DNA of 64,000 bases from Methylophaga sp. (GCA_002733715.2 NVWQ02000055.1:99748-163747), one strand, 5' to 3'. Shown: positions 9,798 through 18,670, counted from the first letter of the stretch. Made by a program: numbers and translations. The notes: generated by a model not told the origin, from the sequence alone.

Positions 9798-10235
9798 TTA
9801 CCATGTTTTAGGTGGCACTCTAATTTTCTGACCTGGGTAAATCAAATCAGGATCTTTGATTACCTCTTTATTAGCATCAAATAATTTTGGATAATCCATC
9901 GCATTGCCATAAAACTTCTTGGCAATTTTAGATAAGCTATCGCCGCTCACAATGGTGTAATACTCTACTTCAGCAACTACTTCTGGCGCATCTAAACCTT
10001 CGATTTTAACTTCGGTAACACCTTGCACATTGCCCGCCATTAGTACCGCTTTTTCCATTGCTTCTGATGTTGCGGCTTTACCGCTCAGACTAACTACGCC
10101 ATTTTCAAAGCTCACGCCCAAGTCATCAACACCCGGGTTTTCAGCGCCAATGCTTTCTTCTATTTTTTCAGCAGCTTCTGCTTCTGAAGAAAACAGCTTT
10201 TTACCTAAATCTTTTACAAAATCAAATAAGCCCAT
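9798..10235 (-). CDS. BON-LysM protein (Kbp/YgaU-like)
   Basis: The 145-aa protein has an N-terminal BON domain (about residues 25-85, VSFENGVVSLSGKAATSEAMEKAVLMAGNVQGV) and a C-terminal LysM domain (about residues 92-143, YTIVSGDSLSKIAKKFYGNAM and LIYPGQKIRVP). Size and order match E. coli Kbp (YgaU, 149 aa), a cytoplasmic potassium-binding protein. There is no signal peptide, in keeping with that. It is followed on the same strand by a DUF937 gene and dodecin, a possible small stress-related group. Confidence 0.88.
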   Translation of the reverse strand: MGLFDFVKDLGKKLFSSEAEAAEKIEESIGAENPGVDDLGVSFENGVVSLSGKAATSEAMEKAVLMAGNVQGVTEVKIEGLDAPEVVAEVEYYTIVSGDSLSKIAKKFYGNAMDYPKLFDANKEVIKDPDLIYPGQKIRVPPKTW

Positions 10236-10247
10236 TTCTATCTCCTA

Positions 10248-10823
10248 TTATTTTAAAAAACCTTTTAAGAGGCTGCCAACTAAATCACTACTGCCTGATT
10301 TGCTGCTACCGCCCATAAGAGAGCCTAATACCGAACCCAGCATTCCACCTCCTGAACGATTACTTCCGCCAGAAACAGCTCCTGCTAGCATATCAAGCAT
10401 ACCGTTTGATTGTGCGCCTTTGCTCATTGCGCCCATTAACATTGTGGCAGCCATTGGCAAAAGCTTTTTGATAATACTAGAGCCAACACCGGTCGAACTA
10501 GCCACTTGTGAAGCCACTTGTCGGCTGGCATCTTTACTGCCTAAAAGATGGCCTAATATTTTGTTACCGTCAAGCAATGATGCAGGATCCGATAATGATT
10601 CAGGCTCATCAACATAACGTTGATGATTGCCTTTTCCTAACGCACCTAACAATGACTCTAAACCATTTTCCTGCTCTACATTGCTTTGTAGCTTGCCTGT
10701 TAATGCTGGCAATAGTTGAGATAAAATATCGCTTGTTTGATCCGTTGAAAGATTATGTTGTTTAGCTAAGCTACCTAAGGCATCGCCTTTGGTAGCCGCT
10801 AAAACCATGCTTAATAAATCCAT
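10248..10823 (-). CDS. DUF937 family protein
   Basis: The 191-aa protein begins with LLSMVLAATKGDALGSLAKQHNLSTDQ and has the glycine/leucine-rich repeated helices of DUF937 (LSQLLPALTGKL, IIKKLLPMAATMLMGAMSKGAQS). The C-terminus is a Gly/Ser-rich tail (SGGGMLGSVLGSLMGGSSKSG). The function of the family is unknown. It lies 12 bp upstream of the BON-LysM gene in the direction of transcription, so the two are probably co-transcribed. Confidence 0.8.
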   Translation of the reverse strand: MDLLSMVLAATKGDALGSLAKQHNLSTDQTSDILSQLLPALTGKLQSNVEQENGLESLLGALGKGNHQRYVDEPESLSDPASLLDGNKILGHLLGSKDASRQVASQVASSTGVGSSIIKKLLPMAATMLMGAMSKGAQSNGMLDMLAGAVSGGSNRSGGGMLGSVLGSLMGGSSKSGSSDLVGSLLKGFLK

Positions 10824-10838
10824 GAGATAGCTCCGTGC

Positions 10839-11042
10839 TTATTTGAGTATAAAGGTCACTTTCATTGCGACTTTATAGCCTACAATCTTATTATCTTTAA
10901 TATCTAATGTTTGATCTTGGATCCAAACTGATGTGACATTTTCTAATGTTTCTGTGGCGCGCGCTACACCATCTTGAATAGCGTCATCAAAACTTTTTGT
11001 TGAACGGGCAATAACTTCTGTAACTCTTGCAATAGACGACAT
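10839..11042 (-). CDS. Dodecin family flavoprotein
   Basis: The 67-aa sequence matches the full dodecin length. It has IARVTEVIARSTKSFDDAIQ, an internal VTSVWIQDQTLDIKDNKIVGYKV segment carrying the Trp and Gln that usually stack and hold flavin, and a terminal KVTFILK strand. Dodecins form 12-subunit shells that store FMN or riboflavin. It is probably the first gene of a unit with the DUF937 and BON-LysM genes, 15 bp upstream of the former. Confidence 0.92.
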   Translation of the reverse strand: MSSIARVTEVIARSTKSFDDAIQDGVARATETLENVTSVWIQDQTLDIKDNKIVGYKVAMKVTFILK

Positions 11043-11121
11043 AATAGTTCCTTTATTTATTAATTTAAGAATTGTGAACTTTATACGTTATTGCACTCTA
11101 TGACAAGCCGCTAAGCGTAAA

Positions 11122-12138
11122 TCAATTTTCCTGCGGGATGAGCGCCCAATCATTGTTGACCGCATCAAGCAGCCTCGTCAGCGCTTTACTTTTTTTGCGA
11201 TAACTATCCACATCCGCATCCCATCGTACCTTAACAGAGATATGTAAAGGGCCAGTTATCTCTCGAACAAGCTCTTTCCGCACTCGATAAATACCTGTTC
11301 GCTCATTGTGTTGCTTGTCTTTTGGGTCGGGTGCCAATGTGTTTAAAAAATGAGGCTCAAACTGCAAGCCAAACTTGCTTGCTTCACTGCTGATCCATTG
11401 ACTTGCAATGTGGCTTAAGCCTGGCTCTTTATATCCGCCGCCAATATCTGAATGTACCCCTGAAAACCAAACTTGCTTAAGATCTGAGCCCGGTTTGTCG
11501 CTCCACATTGTTGGCTCAAAATCTACACGATTTTCATCTATTGCTAAGGCGTGGCGAGCATGTTGAATAATTTTGCTTGGCTCTGTATCATGAAATAAAA
11601 ACTCACGCTCACCTAATGTCCCCCAAAAAGGAACCGGAATACCCAACGCGCCCACCGTATCCCATGCCCCAATAAATTCGATCGGACAAATATCAGCACA
11701 CGCTAAGTCTTGCCGAAACTTTTCTGCCAATGGCTCATTTGGCCCCGTTGATTTAGCACGTTTTCTATAAAGTTTATAAGCGGCGGGAATTTGATCGGCG
11801 AACTCTCTTTTCAATAGGCCACAGTTGCGGATAAAGCCAGCCAAAGAACGAACAGTGTAAGCGCCTCGACTAAAACCAAAAAAGAAAAGTTTGTCGCCCT
11901 CGTTATAGTTATGAACAATAAAGCGATAACAATCTAAAATATTTTTATCGATGCCAGCGCCCGTTAGCCCGCCTGCAATTTTCTTTCTGTCTGTGCCTAC
12001 ACCCCAATCATAAAAAACAATTTGCTCTACATCATCGGCCATCGGCTTAACGCCTCGAGCCATTTGTAGCACATTAGTGGCAAGACCTTTTTCTGGTGAG
12101 TTCCATGTACCATCAGCAAAAATAACAATTCTCTTCAT
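11122..12138 (-). CDS. DUF2235 alpha/beta hydrolase
   Basis: The 338-aa protein starts with the family hallmark RIVIFADGTWNSPEKG. It has the nucleophile elbow GFSRGAYTVRSLAGFIRNCG (about residues 95-114) and later DTVGALGIPVPFWG and WFSGVHSDIGGGY, which supplies the probable catalytic Asp/His. DUF2235 proteins include Tle1-type phospholipase effectors of type VI secretion, but no VgrG, PAAR or immunity gene is adjacent. A stand-alone lipase or esterase role is equally likely. Confidence 0.85.
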   Translation of the reverse strand: MKRIVIFADGTWNSPEKGLATNVLQMARGVKPMADDVEQIVFYDWGVGTDRKKIAGGLTGAGIDKNILDCYRFIVHNYNEGDKLFFFGFSRGAYTVRSLAGFIRNCGLLKREFADQIPAAYKLYRKRAKSTGPNEPLAEKFRQDLACADICPIEFIGAWDTVGALGIPVPFWGTLGEREFLFHDTEPSKIIQHARHALAIDENRVDFEPTMWSDKPGSDLKQVWFSGVHSDIGGGYKEPGLSHIASQWISSEASKFGLQFEPHFLNTLAPDPKDKQHNERTGIYRVRKELVREITGPLHISVKVRWDADVDSYRKKSKALTRLLDAVNNDWALIPQEN

Positions 12139-12176
12139 TGTTCTTTACCTCATATTTTGGCTAAGACATGCTGTTT

Positions 12177-13187
12177 TTACTTTTGTCTGTGATATGAAAT
12201 AACCCGTTCAACTTCATTTTTAGAGCCCAAAATAACAGGCACACGCTGATGAATATCTTGTGCTTGAATATCCATAATACGATCATAGCCCGTGGAGCTC
12301 ACGCCGCCCGCCTGTTCAACAATAAAGCTCATTGGGCTGGCTTCATACATTAGCCGTAATTTACCGCCATTGGTCGAAGGTTTGCTATCGATCGGATACA
12401 TAAAGATCCCGCCACGAATCAACACACGATAAACTTCCGCCACCATCGAGGCCACCCAACGCATATTGAAGTTCTTCTCACGCCCACCATCCACACCTTG
12501 AATGCATTCTTCGACATAGCGTTGCATCGGCTCTTCCCAAAAACGTTGATTCGACATATTAATGGCAAACTCGGCTGTATCTTCTGGGATAGTCATCTTG
12601 GGGTGGGTCAAAATAAACTCGCCAACGTCCTGATCTAAGGTAAAACCATTTACACCATTACCGGTCGTTAAAATCATCATTGTTGCCGGACCATAAACAC
12701 AAAAACCAGCACACACTTGCTCAGTGCCTTTTTGCATAAAATGCTCAGATTTTGGTGTGGTTACCCCTTCAGGGCAGCGTAAAATTGAGAAGATCGTACC
12801 TACGGACAGGTTAATATCAATATTAGACGAACCATCCAGCGGATCAAAAGCAATTAAGTATTTACCCTTAGGCTGATCATCTGGAATTTGAATAATTTCT
12901 TCAATTTCTTCTGAAGCCATACCTGCTAAATACCCAGTCCAATTCAAGGCGTCCACCATCACATCATTAGTGATGATATCCAGCTCTTTTTGAACTTCAC
13001 CTTGCACGTTCTCAGATTCAGCCGCTCCACCAATACCGATAATTCCGCTTCGGTTAACTAAGTGAGAAATCTTTTTACAGGCGCTGACAATATCATTCAA
13101 TAATCCCGATATTTCGCCTGTTGAGTTTGAAGAAGTACGTTGCTCTTCAATAATAAATTGAGTTATTGATTTTCCTATATCTGACAT
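12177..13187 (-). CDS. fbp: Fructose-1,6-bisphosphatase class I
   Basis: The start at 13187 (MSDIGKSITQF) is favoured over the track start at 13202 because AAGGAG, inside the longer ORF, sits correctly spaced before it. The product is 336 aa, normal for class I FBPase. Metal and substrate motifs include GKYLIAFDPLDGSSNIDINLSVGTIFS and PSTNGGKLRLMYEASPMSFIVEQAGG. It hydrolyses fructose-1,6-bisphosphate in gluconeogenesis, and in methylotrophs it serves sugar-phosphate rearrangement after formaldehyde fixation. The gene ends 38 bp upstream of the DUF2235 gene. Confidence 0.95.
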   Translation of the reverse strand: MSDIGKSITQFIIEEQRTSSNSTGEISGLLNDIVSACKKISHLVNRSGIIGIGGAAESENVQGEVQKELDIITNDVMVDALNWTGYLAGMASEEIEEIIQIPDDQPKGKYLIAFDPLDGSSNIDINLSVGTIFSILRCPEGVTTPKSEHFMQKGTEQVCAGFCVYGPATMMILTTGNGVNGFTLDQDVGEFILTHPKMTIPEDTAEFAINMSNQRFWEEPMQRYVEECIQGVDGGREKNFNMRWVASMVAEVYRVLIRGGIFMYPIDSKPSTNGGKLRLMYEASPMSFIVEQAGGVSSTGYDRIMDIQAQDIHQRVPVILGSKNEVERVISYHRQK

Positions 13188-13208
13188 GATGGGCTCCTTC
13201 ATTTATTC

Positions 13209-13618
13209 CGTCATTCTCGCGAAGGCGGGAATCCAACGATTTAACTAAGTATAAGCTAAATTTGAATGTCTTAGCAGATGCTTGGGTAAAGATCTTCCCT
13301 AACAGAATTATTTTCTTCTATCAATTCTATCTTCCAGTCTCTATTCCACTTTTTCAGTTGCTTTTCACGAGCAATTGCTGATTCCATTTCTTGGTGAAGC
13401 TCATACCAAACTAAACTATGAATTTGGTGTGTTTTTGTAAATCCTTCAACTTCATTGTTCTTATGTTGCCAAATTCGCTTAATAAGATCAGAGGTAACAC
13501 CAATGTATAGCGTTCCGTTCTTTTGGCTTGCTATCATGTAAACACAGGATTGTTTCATTCATTTTAATCCGTGTTAACTTGTCTCTATCCATGGATCCCC
13601 GCGTTCGCAAGGATGACG
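13209..13618. mobile_element. Expanded palindromic repeat with a GIY-YIG gene between its two inverted arms
   Basis: The left arm CGTCATTCTCGCGAAGGCGG plus GAATCCAACG and the right arm CCATGGATCCCCGCGTTCGC plus AAGGATGACG are imperfect inverted copies. The compact elements at 18747 and 21266 have the same two arms in the same order with only about 20-35 bp between them. Here the space is about 350 bp and holds one gene. Read as a unit it is a 410-bp element with about 27-bp terminal inverted repeats. Confidence 0.7.
13271..13558 (-). CDS. Small stand-alone GIY-YIG nuclease
   Basis: The 95-aa protein has CVYMIASQKNGTLYIGVT (the GIY and YIG strands appear as VYM and YIG), then SDLIKRIWQHKN with the catalytic Arg and adjacent His, and LVWYELHQEMESAIAREKQLKKWNRDWK with the metal-binding Glu. 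This is a single-domain nuclease of the UvrC N-terminal/SLX1 type, common as orphan genes in bacteria. It is not related to the surrounding metabolic genes. It sits exactly between the two arms of a dispersed palindromic repeat, which suggests a selfish or repeat-maintaining role (inference). Confidence 0.88.
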   Translation of the reverse strand: MKQSCVYMIASQKNGTLYIGVTSDLIKRIWQHKNNEVEGFTKTHQIHSLVWYELHQEMESAIAREKQLKKWNRDWKIELIEENNSVREDLYPSIC

Positions 13619-13624
13619 AAACGC

Positions 13625-14434
13625 TTAAATTTTAACTAAAATTTCACCCATGCCAATGCCGCCTAAATCTCCCGCATAACGCTGTACGCGAGAAAACATG
13701 TCTAAATTGGCAAATTTGGTGTCTAAATTACGGAAAGAAGCTAACATTAACGGTAAAAACGCCAATGTATGTGGGCCACAGTCATTAAAGTTTGCTGGGA
13801 TCTGAGCTTCTTTCAGCAATAACAGTGTGCCTCGCTTCATCCCGTAACCAAGATGAGCACCGACATCGCCTAATACAGCAATTGTGCCTGAGATCATTCT
13901 TCCGCCGCAATAATCACCCGCATTGCCTTCAATTAAGATATAACCGCGACGCATATGATCACCGGTGCGCGCACCAGTATTGCCCGTTACTATAACGGTT
14001 CCACCAGTCATACCATTTTTATTGCCAACACGTGCTCCACCTACAATATCGCCGGCATTACCGTTAATTTTTATCTGCCCACCTTTCATTTCGCACGCCG
14101 TATAAATTCCCGTATTACCCGTTACAAGAATATAACCATTAGTCATCATTGCACCGAGGTAGGCACCGACATTTCCTTTTATTTCAATGGTGCCATGGCT
14201 CATTTGGTTGCCAATAAAGTCTAGCTTATCACTGCTATTTTCAAACAGGATATGCTTTGCATTATCACCACTAACATCAAAAACACTGTCAACTCGAACC
14301 GTGCTGTTGCCTGATGGCAGTTCAATTGCTGCAATATCTGCGGCCGACTTACCCTCCAAATTATCTGCAGTAAGCACCGAACAATCAATTCTTTGTTTAG
14401 GAGATTGTTTTAGCGTTAATTTTAAAGCGCTCAT
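13625..14434 (-). CDS. fhcC: Formyltransferase/hydrolase complex subunit C (FhcC)
   Basis: The 269-aa product has the repeating beta-helix pattern of FwdC/FmdC (GTIEIKGNVGAYLGAMMTNG, TVIVTGNTGARTGDHMRRG, TIAVLGDVGAHLGYGMKRG). In the bacterial Fhc complex this subunit holds the polyglutamyl chain of methylofuran while subunits A and D act on the formyl group. It overlaps fhcD by four bases. It is the last gene of the fhc operon, followed by a repeat arm. Confidence 0.95.
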   Translation of the reverse strand: MSALKLTLKQSPKQRIDCSVLTADNLEGKSAADIAAIELPSGNSTVRVDSVFDVSGDNAKHILFENSSDKLDFIGNQMSHGTIEIKGNVGAYLGAMMTNGYILVTGNTGIYTACEMKGGQIKINGNAGDIVGGARVGNKNGMTGGTVIVTGNTGARTGDHMRRGYILIEGNAGDYCGGRMISGTIAVLGDVGAHLGYGMKRGTLLLLKEAQIPANFNDCGPHTLAFLPLMLASFRNLDTKFANLDMFSRVQRYAGDLGGIGMGEILVKI

Positions 14435-15327
14435 GCCATAATCTCCTGTAAATGGAAGTGGAAGGGGCCAAGTTTGCCACCATAGTTACCGGCACTAATT
14501 CGGCGAATACCATTTTCAGCACCTAAATCACACACCGCTTGAATGCCTACTCGCATTGCGACATCAATATCTTCTTTGGTTAAACCGTCGATAACAATTT
14601 CCATCACTGATTCAACCTCAGGGGAAAGGTCACTCTTGGTTTGGCCTTTTAAAGTTGGACAAAACGCATCATTGGTTGAGGCATTTAATGCTTTAAATTT
14701 CGAGCCCACTTTTGAACCGGAGCGAACAACACCACCCGGGAAAGGCATAATGACATTAGGGCATTTTTTCATTTCAACAATTGCGGCTTCACAAGCTGTT
14801 AAGGCTTGAGCTTGCGATTCGGCTAACACCAGGAAGTTACCACCACCCACTGAGGCTTGAACGCCTGTTTTTTCTTGGGTTAGGAACTCTCCATCCATTA
14901 CCGGAATACGCCAATAACGTTTACCATCAATCATTTTTGAGATTTGGAAACCATCACCAAAGAAACGCAGGTTCTGGCCTAATGCAATTTCAGTATCACT
15001 TTCTAAACCTGAAAATAACGCTGATGTGGGCGAAGTGAGCACACACTGACCTGAGCGGGTTTCAACTTGTTTTGCTAGGCTTTTTCCACCCATTGCAAAA
15101 ATCAAAATAGATACGCCGGGCCGGCCATCGGGTGTTTCACTTGGCTCAAGCACTCTTTCAATACCGGCCTCACAGCCACAAGCAATTACCGACGTCGCAA
15201 ACCCGGTGAAAGTTTGTGCTGAAATCATCGCCCATTTTGCATTGAGTGCAGTAATGATTAAGCGCGTGCCTTTCATTGGGAATGCTTCTGCGAAGGTTTC
15301 ATCAATTGTTACACCATTGATAATCAT
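14431..15327 (-). CDS. fhcD: Formylmethanofuran:H4MPT formyltransferase (FhcD/Ftr)
   Basis: The 298-aa protein matches Ftr length. It starts INGVTIDETFAEAFPMKGTRLIITA and contains SVGGGNFLVLAESQAQAL and MPFPGGVVRSGSKVGSKF. Ftr moves the formyl group between formyl-H4MPT and methanofuran; in methylotrophs the direction is toward formate release. It overlaps both fhcA and fhcC by four bases, so these genes are translationally coupled. Confidence 0.96.
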   Translation of the reverse strand: MIINGVTIDETFAEAFPMKGTRLIITALNAKWAMISAQTFTGFATSVIACGCEAGIERVLEPSETPDGRPGVSILIFAMGGKSLAKQVETRSGQCVLTSPTSALFSGLESDTEIALGQNLRFFGDGFQISKMIDGKRYWRIPVMDGEFLTQEKTGVQASVGGGNFLVLAESQAQALTACEAAIVEMKKCPNVIMPFPGGVVRSGSKVGSKFKALNASTNDAFCPTLKGQTKSDLSPEVESVMEIVIDGLTKEDIDVAMRVGIQAVCDLGAENGIRRISAGNYGGKLGPFHFHLQEIMA

Positions 15328-16991
15328 ATTTTGCCTCCTGCATGTAACGGCTGCACGGTCAGACTACCTCGACCGTCATCAACAATTTCATCATCACTGA
15401 TTTTAAAGTTACCTAGTTTCTGAGTATGGTACTTATCAAAATACGGTTTCAATGATTTTTCAATGCTGTTGTCATATTCTGGTTTAACCACATGTGTTGT
15501 GCCCCATGTGACTTCGACAATCTCACCATCTTTAACAACCATAGTGCCATCTTTAAATACATAATCTGGTTTGCTGAACATTTTTTCACGATCTTCATCA
15601 TCGGTATAAACGGTAATATCCGCTGCAGTTCCTACACCTAAGCTACCACGATCAGCAAGACCAACTAATTTAGCCGCACCCGCACGGGTCATAATGGCAA
15701 TTTCATATAAAGTATATTCACGATCTAAAGAAGCTAAATGGCTGGCTTTTTGAGCTTCTGGATGCAAGGTCGATAAAATATCGTTACGGAAGGTCTTATC
15801 CATCAATAAACGTATCAAATGTGGATAACTGGTAAACGGCGCCCCATTTGGGTGATCCGTTGTTAAGAACACACGCCAAGGGTCATCAACCATTAAGAAT
15901 GTTTCTAAACCAATCATCCATTGCAAAGCATTAACATAGCTTTGATCTTTATATTTGAATGGCAATACACCACAACCAGCATCACATTCAATATCCATAA
16001 CCACCCATTTGTTTGGGCTAGCATGAGGATGAGCAGCATGTTGACGCATAGTATCGCCTGATGCTGTAACCGTTTGACCAAATAAGATCTGGCCAACGTC
16101 GGCAGTAATGTTTTTGTGTTTATTAATGGTCTCTGCAATTTGAGCAGAACCTGATGAGAACTTAAAGTCGCCTTCAGTACCATAACTATGGAACTGGATA
16201 TGGGTCATATGCATTGGCAAACCGTTGATGCCTTCCATTGTATCAATGGTCATTTCTAAGTTACCGGCCACACCTAGGTTACAGCCATGAACATGCAAGG
16301 GATGTGGCACACCTAACTCTTTCACCGCAGTAGCTAATCGCAATAAAATATCACGAGGCGTCACACCGTAATATTGGTTTTTTTCATCTAAATCAAGTTT
16401 ACGTTGATTGAATTTAAACGCATTAATACCGCCCGGGTTGACCACTTTCACGCCAATAGCGTGGCTGTGGGTCATTGTCCAAGCCACATAGTTATTAATC
16501 GCTTCTTGATCACCGTTCGATGCCATCATTCTGAGTAGGAAATCATCACTACCCAACATGACATAACCCCCTTTATCGATGATCGGCGTATCACCCATTT
16601 CCATATGTGCTTGACGTGCATTGACCGGCAAAATTGCAGGTTCGAAACCTGCTGTATAACCCATTTCAGCATAACGATAGCCCGCCGTTAATGTGCTAGG
16701 TGCAGCATGACCACAACCACTTCGCATTAACTCGGTTCGAGCAACAACATCGGCCGCATGATCTTCTGGCAACATGGTGCGGGCAATATTAACCTTCCCA
16801 CCACCAATATGCGTGTGCATATCAATCGCACCGGCCATCACCACCTTACCCCGCAGGTCAAACTCTTTATCAATACGATCGTCGCCCGGCCTGGCAATAA
16901 TGCGGCCATCTCGGATATAAATATCTTTGACTTCGTTATTGATACTATTGGCTGGATCGTAAATTCTGCCGCCTGTTAGTTTTGTTAACAT
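15324..16991 (-). CDS. fhcA: Formyltransferase/hydrolase complex subunit A (FhcA)
   Basis: The 555-aa protein belongs to the amidohydrolase fold. The metal site includes AIDMHTHIGGGKVN near residue 58, PLHVHGCNLGVAGN near residue 230 with MHMTHIQFHSYG after it, and FLTTDHPNGAPFTSYPHL near residue 400. FhcA hydrolyses formyl-methylofuran to formate. Its transcript order B-A-D-C equals that of known bacterial fhc operons. The start follows the fhcB stop by 15 bp. Confidence 0.96.
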   Translation of the reverse strand: MLTKLTGGRIYDPANSINNEVKDIYIRDGRIIARPGDDRIDKEFDLRGKVVMAGAIDMHTHIGGGKVNIARTMLPEDHAADVVARTELMRSGCGHAAPSTLTAGYRYAEMGYTAGFEPAILPVNARQAHMEMGDTPIIDKGGYVMLGSDDFLLRMMASNGDQEAINNYVAWTMTHSHAIGVKVVNPGGINAFKFNQRKLDLDEKNQYYGVTPRDILLRLATAVKELGVPHPLHVHGCNLGVAGNLEMTIDTMEGINGLPMHMTHIQFHSYGTEGDFKFSSGSAQIAETINKHKNITADVGQILFGQTVTASGDTMRQHAAHPHASPNKWVVMDIECDAGCGVLPFKYKDQSYVNALQWMIGLETFLMVDDPWRVFLTTDHPNGAPFTSYPHLIRLLMDKTFRNDILSTLHPEAQKASHLASLDREYTLYEIAIMTRAGAAKLVGLADRGSLGVGTAADITVYTDDEDREKMFSKPDYVFKDGTMVVKDGEIVEVTWGTTHVVKPEYDNSIEKSLKPYFDKYHTQKLGNFKISDDEIVDDGRGSLTVQPLHAGGKI

Positions 16992-17006
16992 CTCTATCCA
17001 GCCCCT

Positions 17007-18281
17007 TTAAAGCGCTTTTTCAACAGCGGTTAGTACGTCGAAGGTACTTGGCAAGCCACTGTCACGTAATTTTCGTAATGGTACGGATACCACGCCATCT
17101 GTTCTAAATGCTCGACCTACATGGTCAATTCCCGGTGTTCCCACAGGAATAAACACTTCTGGTTCTTGCTCAAAGGTCATGCCTGATCGACCTAATACCG
17201 CCGTTGTGGCGTTTGATTTAGGTGGTGTGCGATCAATATTGAAGCTAGAGATCCATATTAAGGCGTCCACCTCATCGTTTTCTAACATCCGGGTCGTATC
17301 ACAAAGATGCGGGTCGTAATCAGGGTAACCTTGATTAAAATTGGTTCGCATAGGGAAGCCAGACTGCCAAGCGGACACTTGATTAACGGTAATGCTGCCC
17401 TCTTTTCCACCCAAAGGTAAACCACTTGAACGTGTGTCGTCATTTAACTCTTTAACCATTTCACACACGGTTTGAACTGTCGCTTCAGCATGATCAAAAT
17501 CTAAATCACCTGCCGCCCATGTCACCACAGAATATTTGGCCTTTTTTAACTGTTCAGCCAATACAGCCAGATCACTCACTGCAATGCCGCCCACTTTTTT
17601 AGCTTGAATTGCTTTTCCTTTTACTAAAGCGCGTAAAACTGAAACCACTTCTGGTAAATCAGCATCATCACACGCTAATATTTGAGCTTTTTTTCCTTTT
17701 GGTGAAGTAGAAGCATTGCCCGATGGTGTTTTACCAAGGTAAACCACTTGCCGTGATTCAATCTCTTGATCAAACATGCTTTCATCATTCCACACCATAC
17801 GTTCAAAAAACCGAGGATATTCCGCTTCAATATCGCTGCCCACCACCACCAGCAAATCAACTCGATTCCTCACTTCGGTTAAGGTGGTCAGCATCCAACC
17901 GGTATCTTGCAACACTAAGGTATTTCTAAAGCCTGCAGCTGAATCCATATTATCAATGGTAGCTCGGCTTTTATCAGCCAAAGCCATTGCAGAGCGTGCA
18001 CCGTTTAAATCGGTAGCCATTCCACCTATAACAGTTTGCTTGCTCTTGCGTAGCAAATTAACAATCTGGCTGACGGCTTCGTTTAAAGACACCTCTTTGC
18101 CTTTTACCCGTGGCGAGGTATCCGTTATAGGGGTTTCAAAACCTTTTTTAGTGACGGCATCACCGTTTTCAATGATAGATACATTATTACCTTCAACTTT
18201 GATTGTTAAATCATCTGAGGCAATACCACAAAATGGACTTGGCACTTCTTGCCAAACGCCTGCTCCGGTTTGTTCGGTCAT
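17007..18281 (-). CDS. fhcB: Formyltransferase/hydrolase complex subunit B (FhcB)
   Basis: The 424-aa protein is homologous to FmdB/FwdB of methanogens, the molybdopterin subunit. The N-terminal motif reads PSPFCGIASDD, where archaeal enzymes have a multi-Cys CPFCGxxCDD iron-sulfur site. Two of the cysteines are absent, which agrees with the known loss of cofactor and formate-dehydrogenase activity in bacterial FhcB. Later segments include VVVGSDIEAEYPRFFERMVWN and GIDHVGRAFRTDGVVSVPLRKL. It lies between the pterin dehydratase and fhcA genes. Confidence 0.93.
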   Translation of the reverse strand: MTEQTGAGVWQEVPSPFCGIASDDLTIKVEGNNVSIIENGDAVTKKGFETPITDTSPRVKGKEVSLNEAVSQIVNLLRKSKQTVIGGMATDLNGARSAMALADKSRATIDNMDSAAGFRNTLVLQDTGWMLTTLTEVRNRVDLLVVVGSDIEAEYPRFFERMVWNDESMFDQEIESRQVVYLGKTPSGNASTSPKGKKAQILACDDADLPEVVSVLRALVKGKAIQAKKVGGIAVSDLAVLAEQLKKAKYSVVTWAAGDLDFDHAEATVQTVCEMVKELNDDTRSSGLPLGGKEGSITVNQVSAWQSGFPMRTNFNQGYPDYDPHLCDTTRMLENDEVDALIWISSFNIDRTPPKSNATTAVLGRSGMTFEQEPEVFIPVGTPGIDHVGRAFRTDGVVSVPLRKLRDSGLPSTFDVLTAVEKAL

Positions 18282-18292
18282 CTTGATTTCCC

Positions 18293-18670
18293 TTAATCGT
18301 ACTTAATGTATTTAAAACGCGGGTCTGAAGGGGTGCCTTCAAATGGACTGCCATCTTGTTTACCTGGCTGCCATTGCACAACCTCTTCTATTTTTTTAGC
18401 TAATTCAAAATCTTTATCGGTAATGCCTTTGGCGCTATGTGTGGTTAATTTTACAATCACAAAGGCATAAGAAGCCGATATATCAGGGTGATGCCATGCT
18501 GCTTCAGCTAAATGGCCAACGGTATTAATTACCATTAATGTGCCTTTCCAGCCGCTGGTTTTATACTTGCGCCTGATCCAGCCATTTTCGAAATACCAGT
18601 GTGGTAATTCTGCCGTTAATTTTTCAGCGACTTGTGCTTCTGTATACGTTTTTTCGTTACTTTCTGACAT
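18293..18670 (-). CDS. Pterin-4a-carbinolamine dehydratase (4a-hydroxytetrahydrobiopterin dehydratase)
   Basis: The start at 18670 (MSESNEKTYTEAQ) is preferred over the track start 13 codons upstream. The product is 125 aa. The family motifs are WYFENGWIRRKYKTSGWKGT and VGHLAEAAWHHPDISASYAFVIVKLTTHSAKGITDKD, with the catalytic His pair in AAWHHPD. It ends 11 bp before fhcB, so it probably leads the fhc operon. Since no phenylalanine hydroxylase is nearby, a role in methanopterin chemistry is a reasonable inference. Confidence 0.9.
   Translation of the reverse strand: MSESNEKTYTEAQVAEKLTAELPHWYFENGWIRRKYKTSGWKGTLMVINTVGHLAEAAWHHPDISASYAFVIVKLTTHSAKGITDKDFELAKKIEEVVQWQPGKQDGSPFEGTPSDPRFKYIKYD

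Noticed and set aside
10030-10617. 195-aa plus-strand ORF over the LysM and DUF937 genes
   Set aside because: Antisense shadow of two recognised genes, with Pro/Ser/Leu-rich sequence typical of reverse-frame artefacts.
11122-12138. Type VI secretion effector locus around the DUF2235 protein
   Set aside because: No vgrG, hcp, PAAR or immunity-like gene lies nearby, so the effector role cannot be supported.
13625-18281. Methanogen or archaeal gene transfer in the fhc region
   Set aside because: The operon order B-A-D-C and the missing FhcB cysteines are those of known bacterial methylotroph versions.
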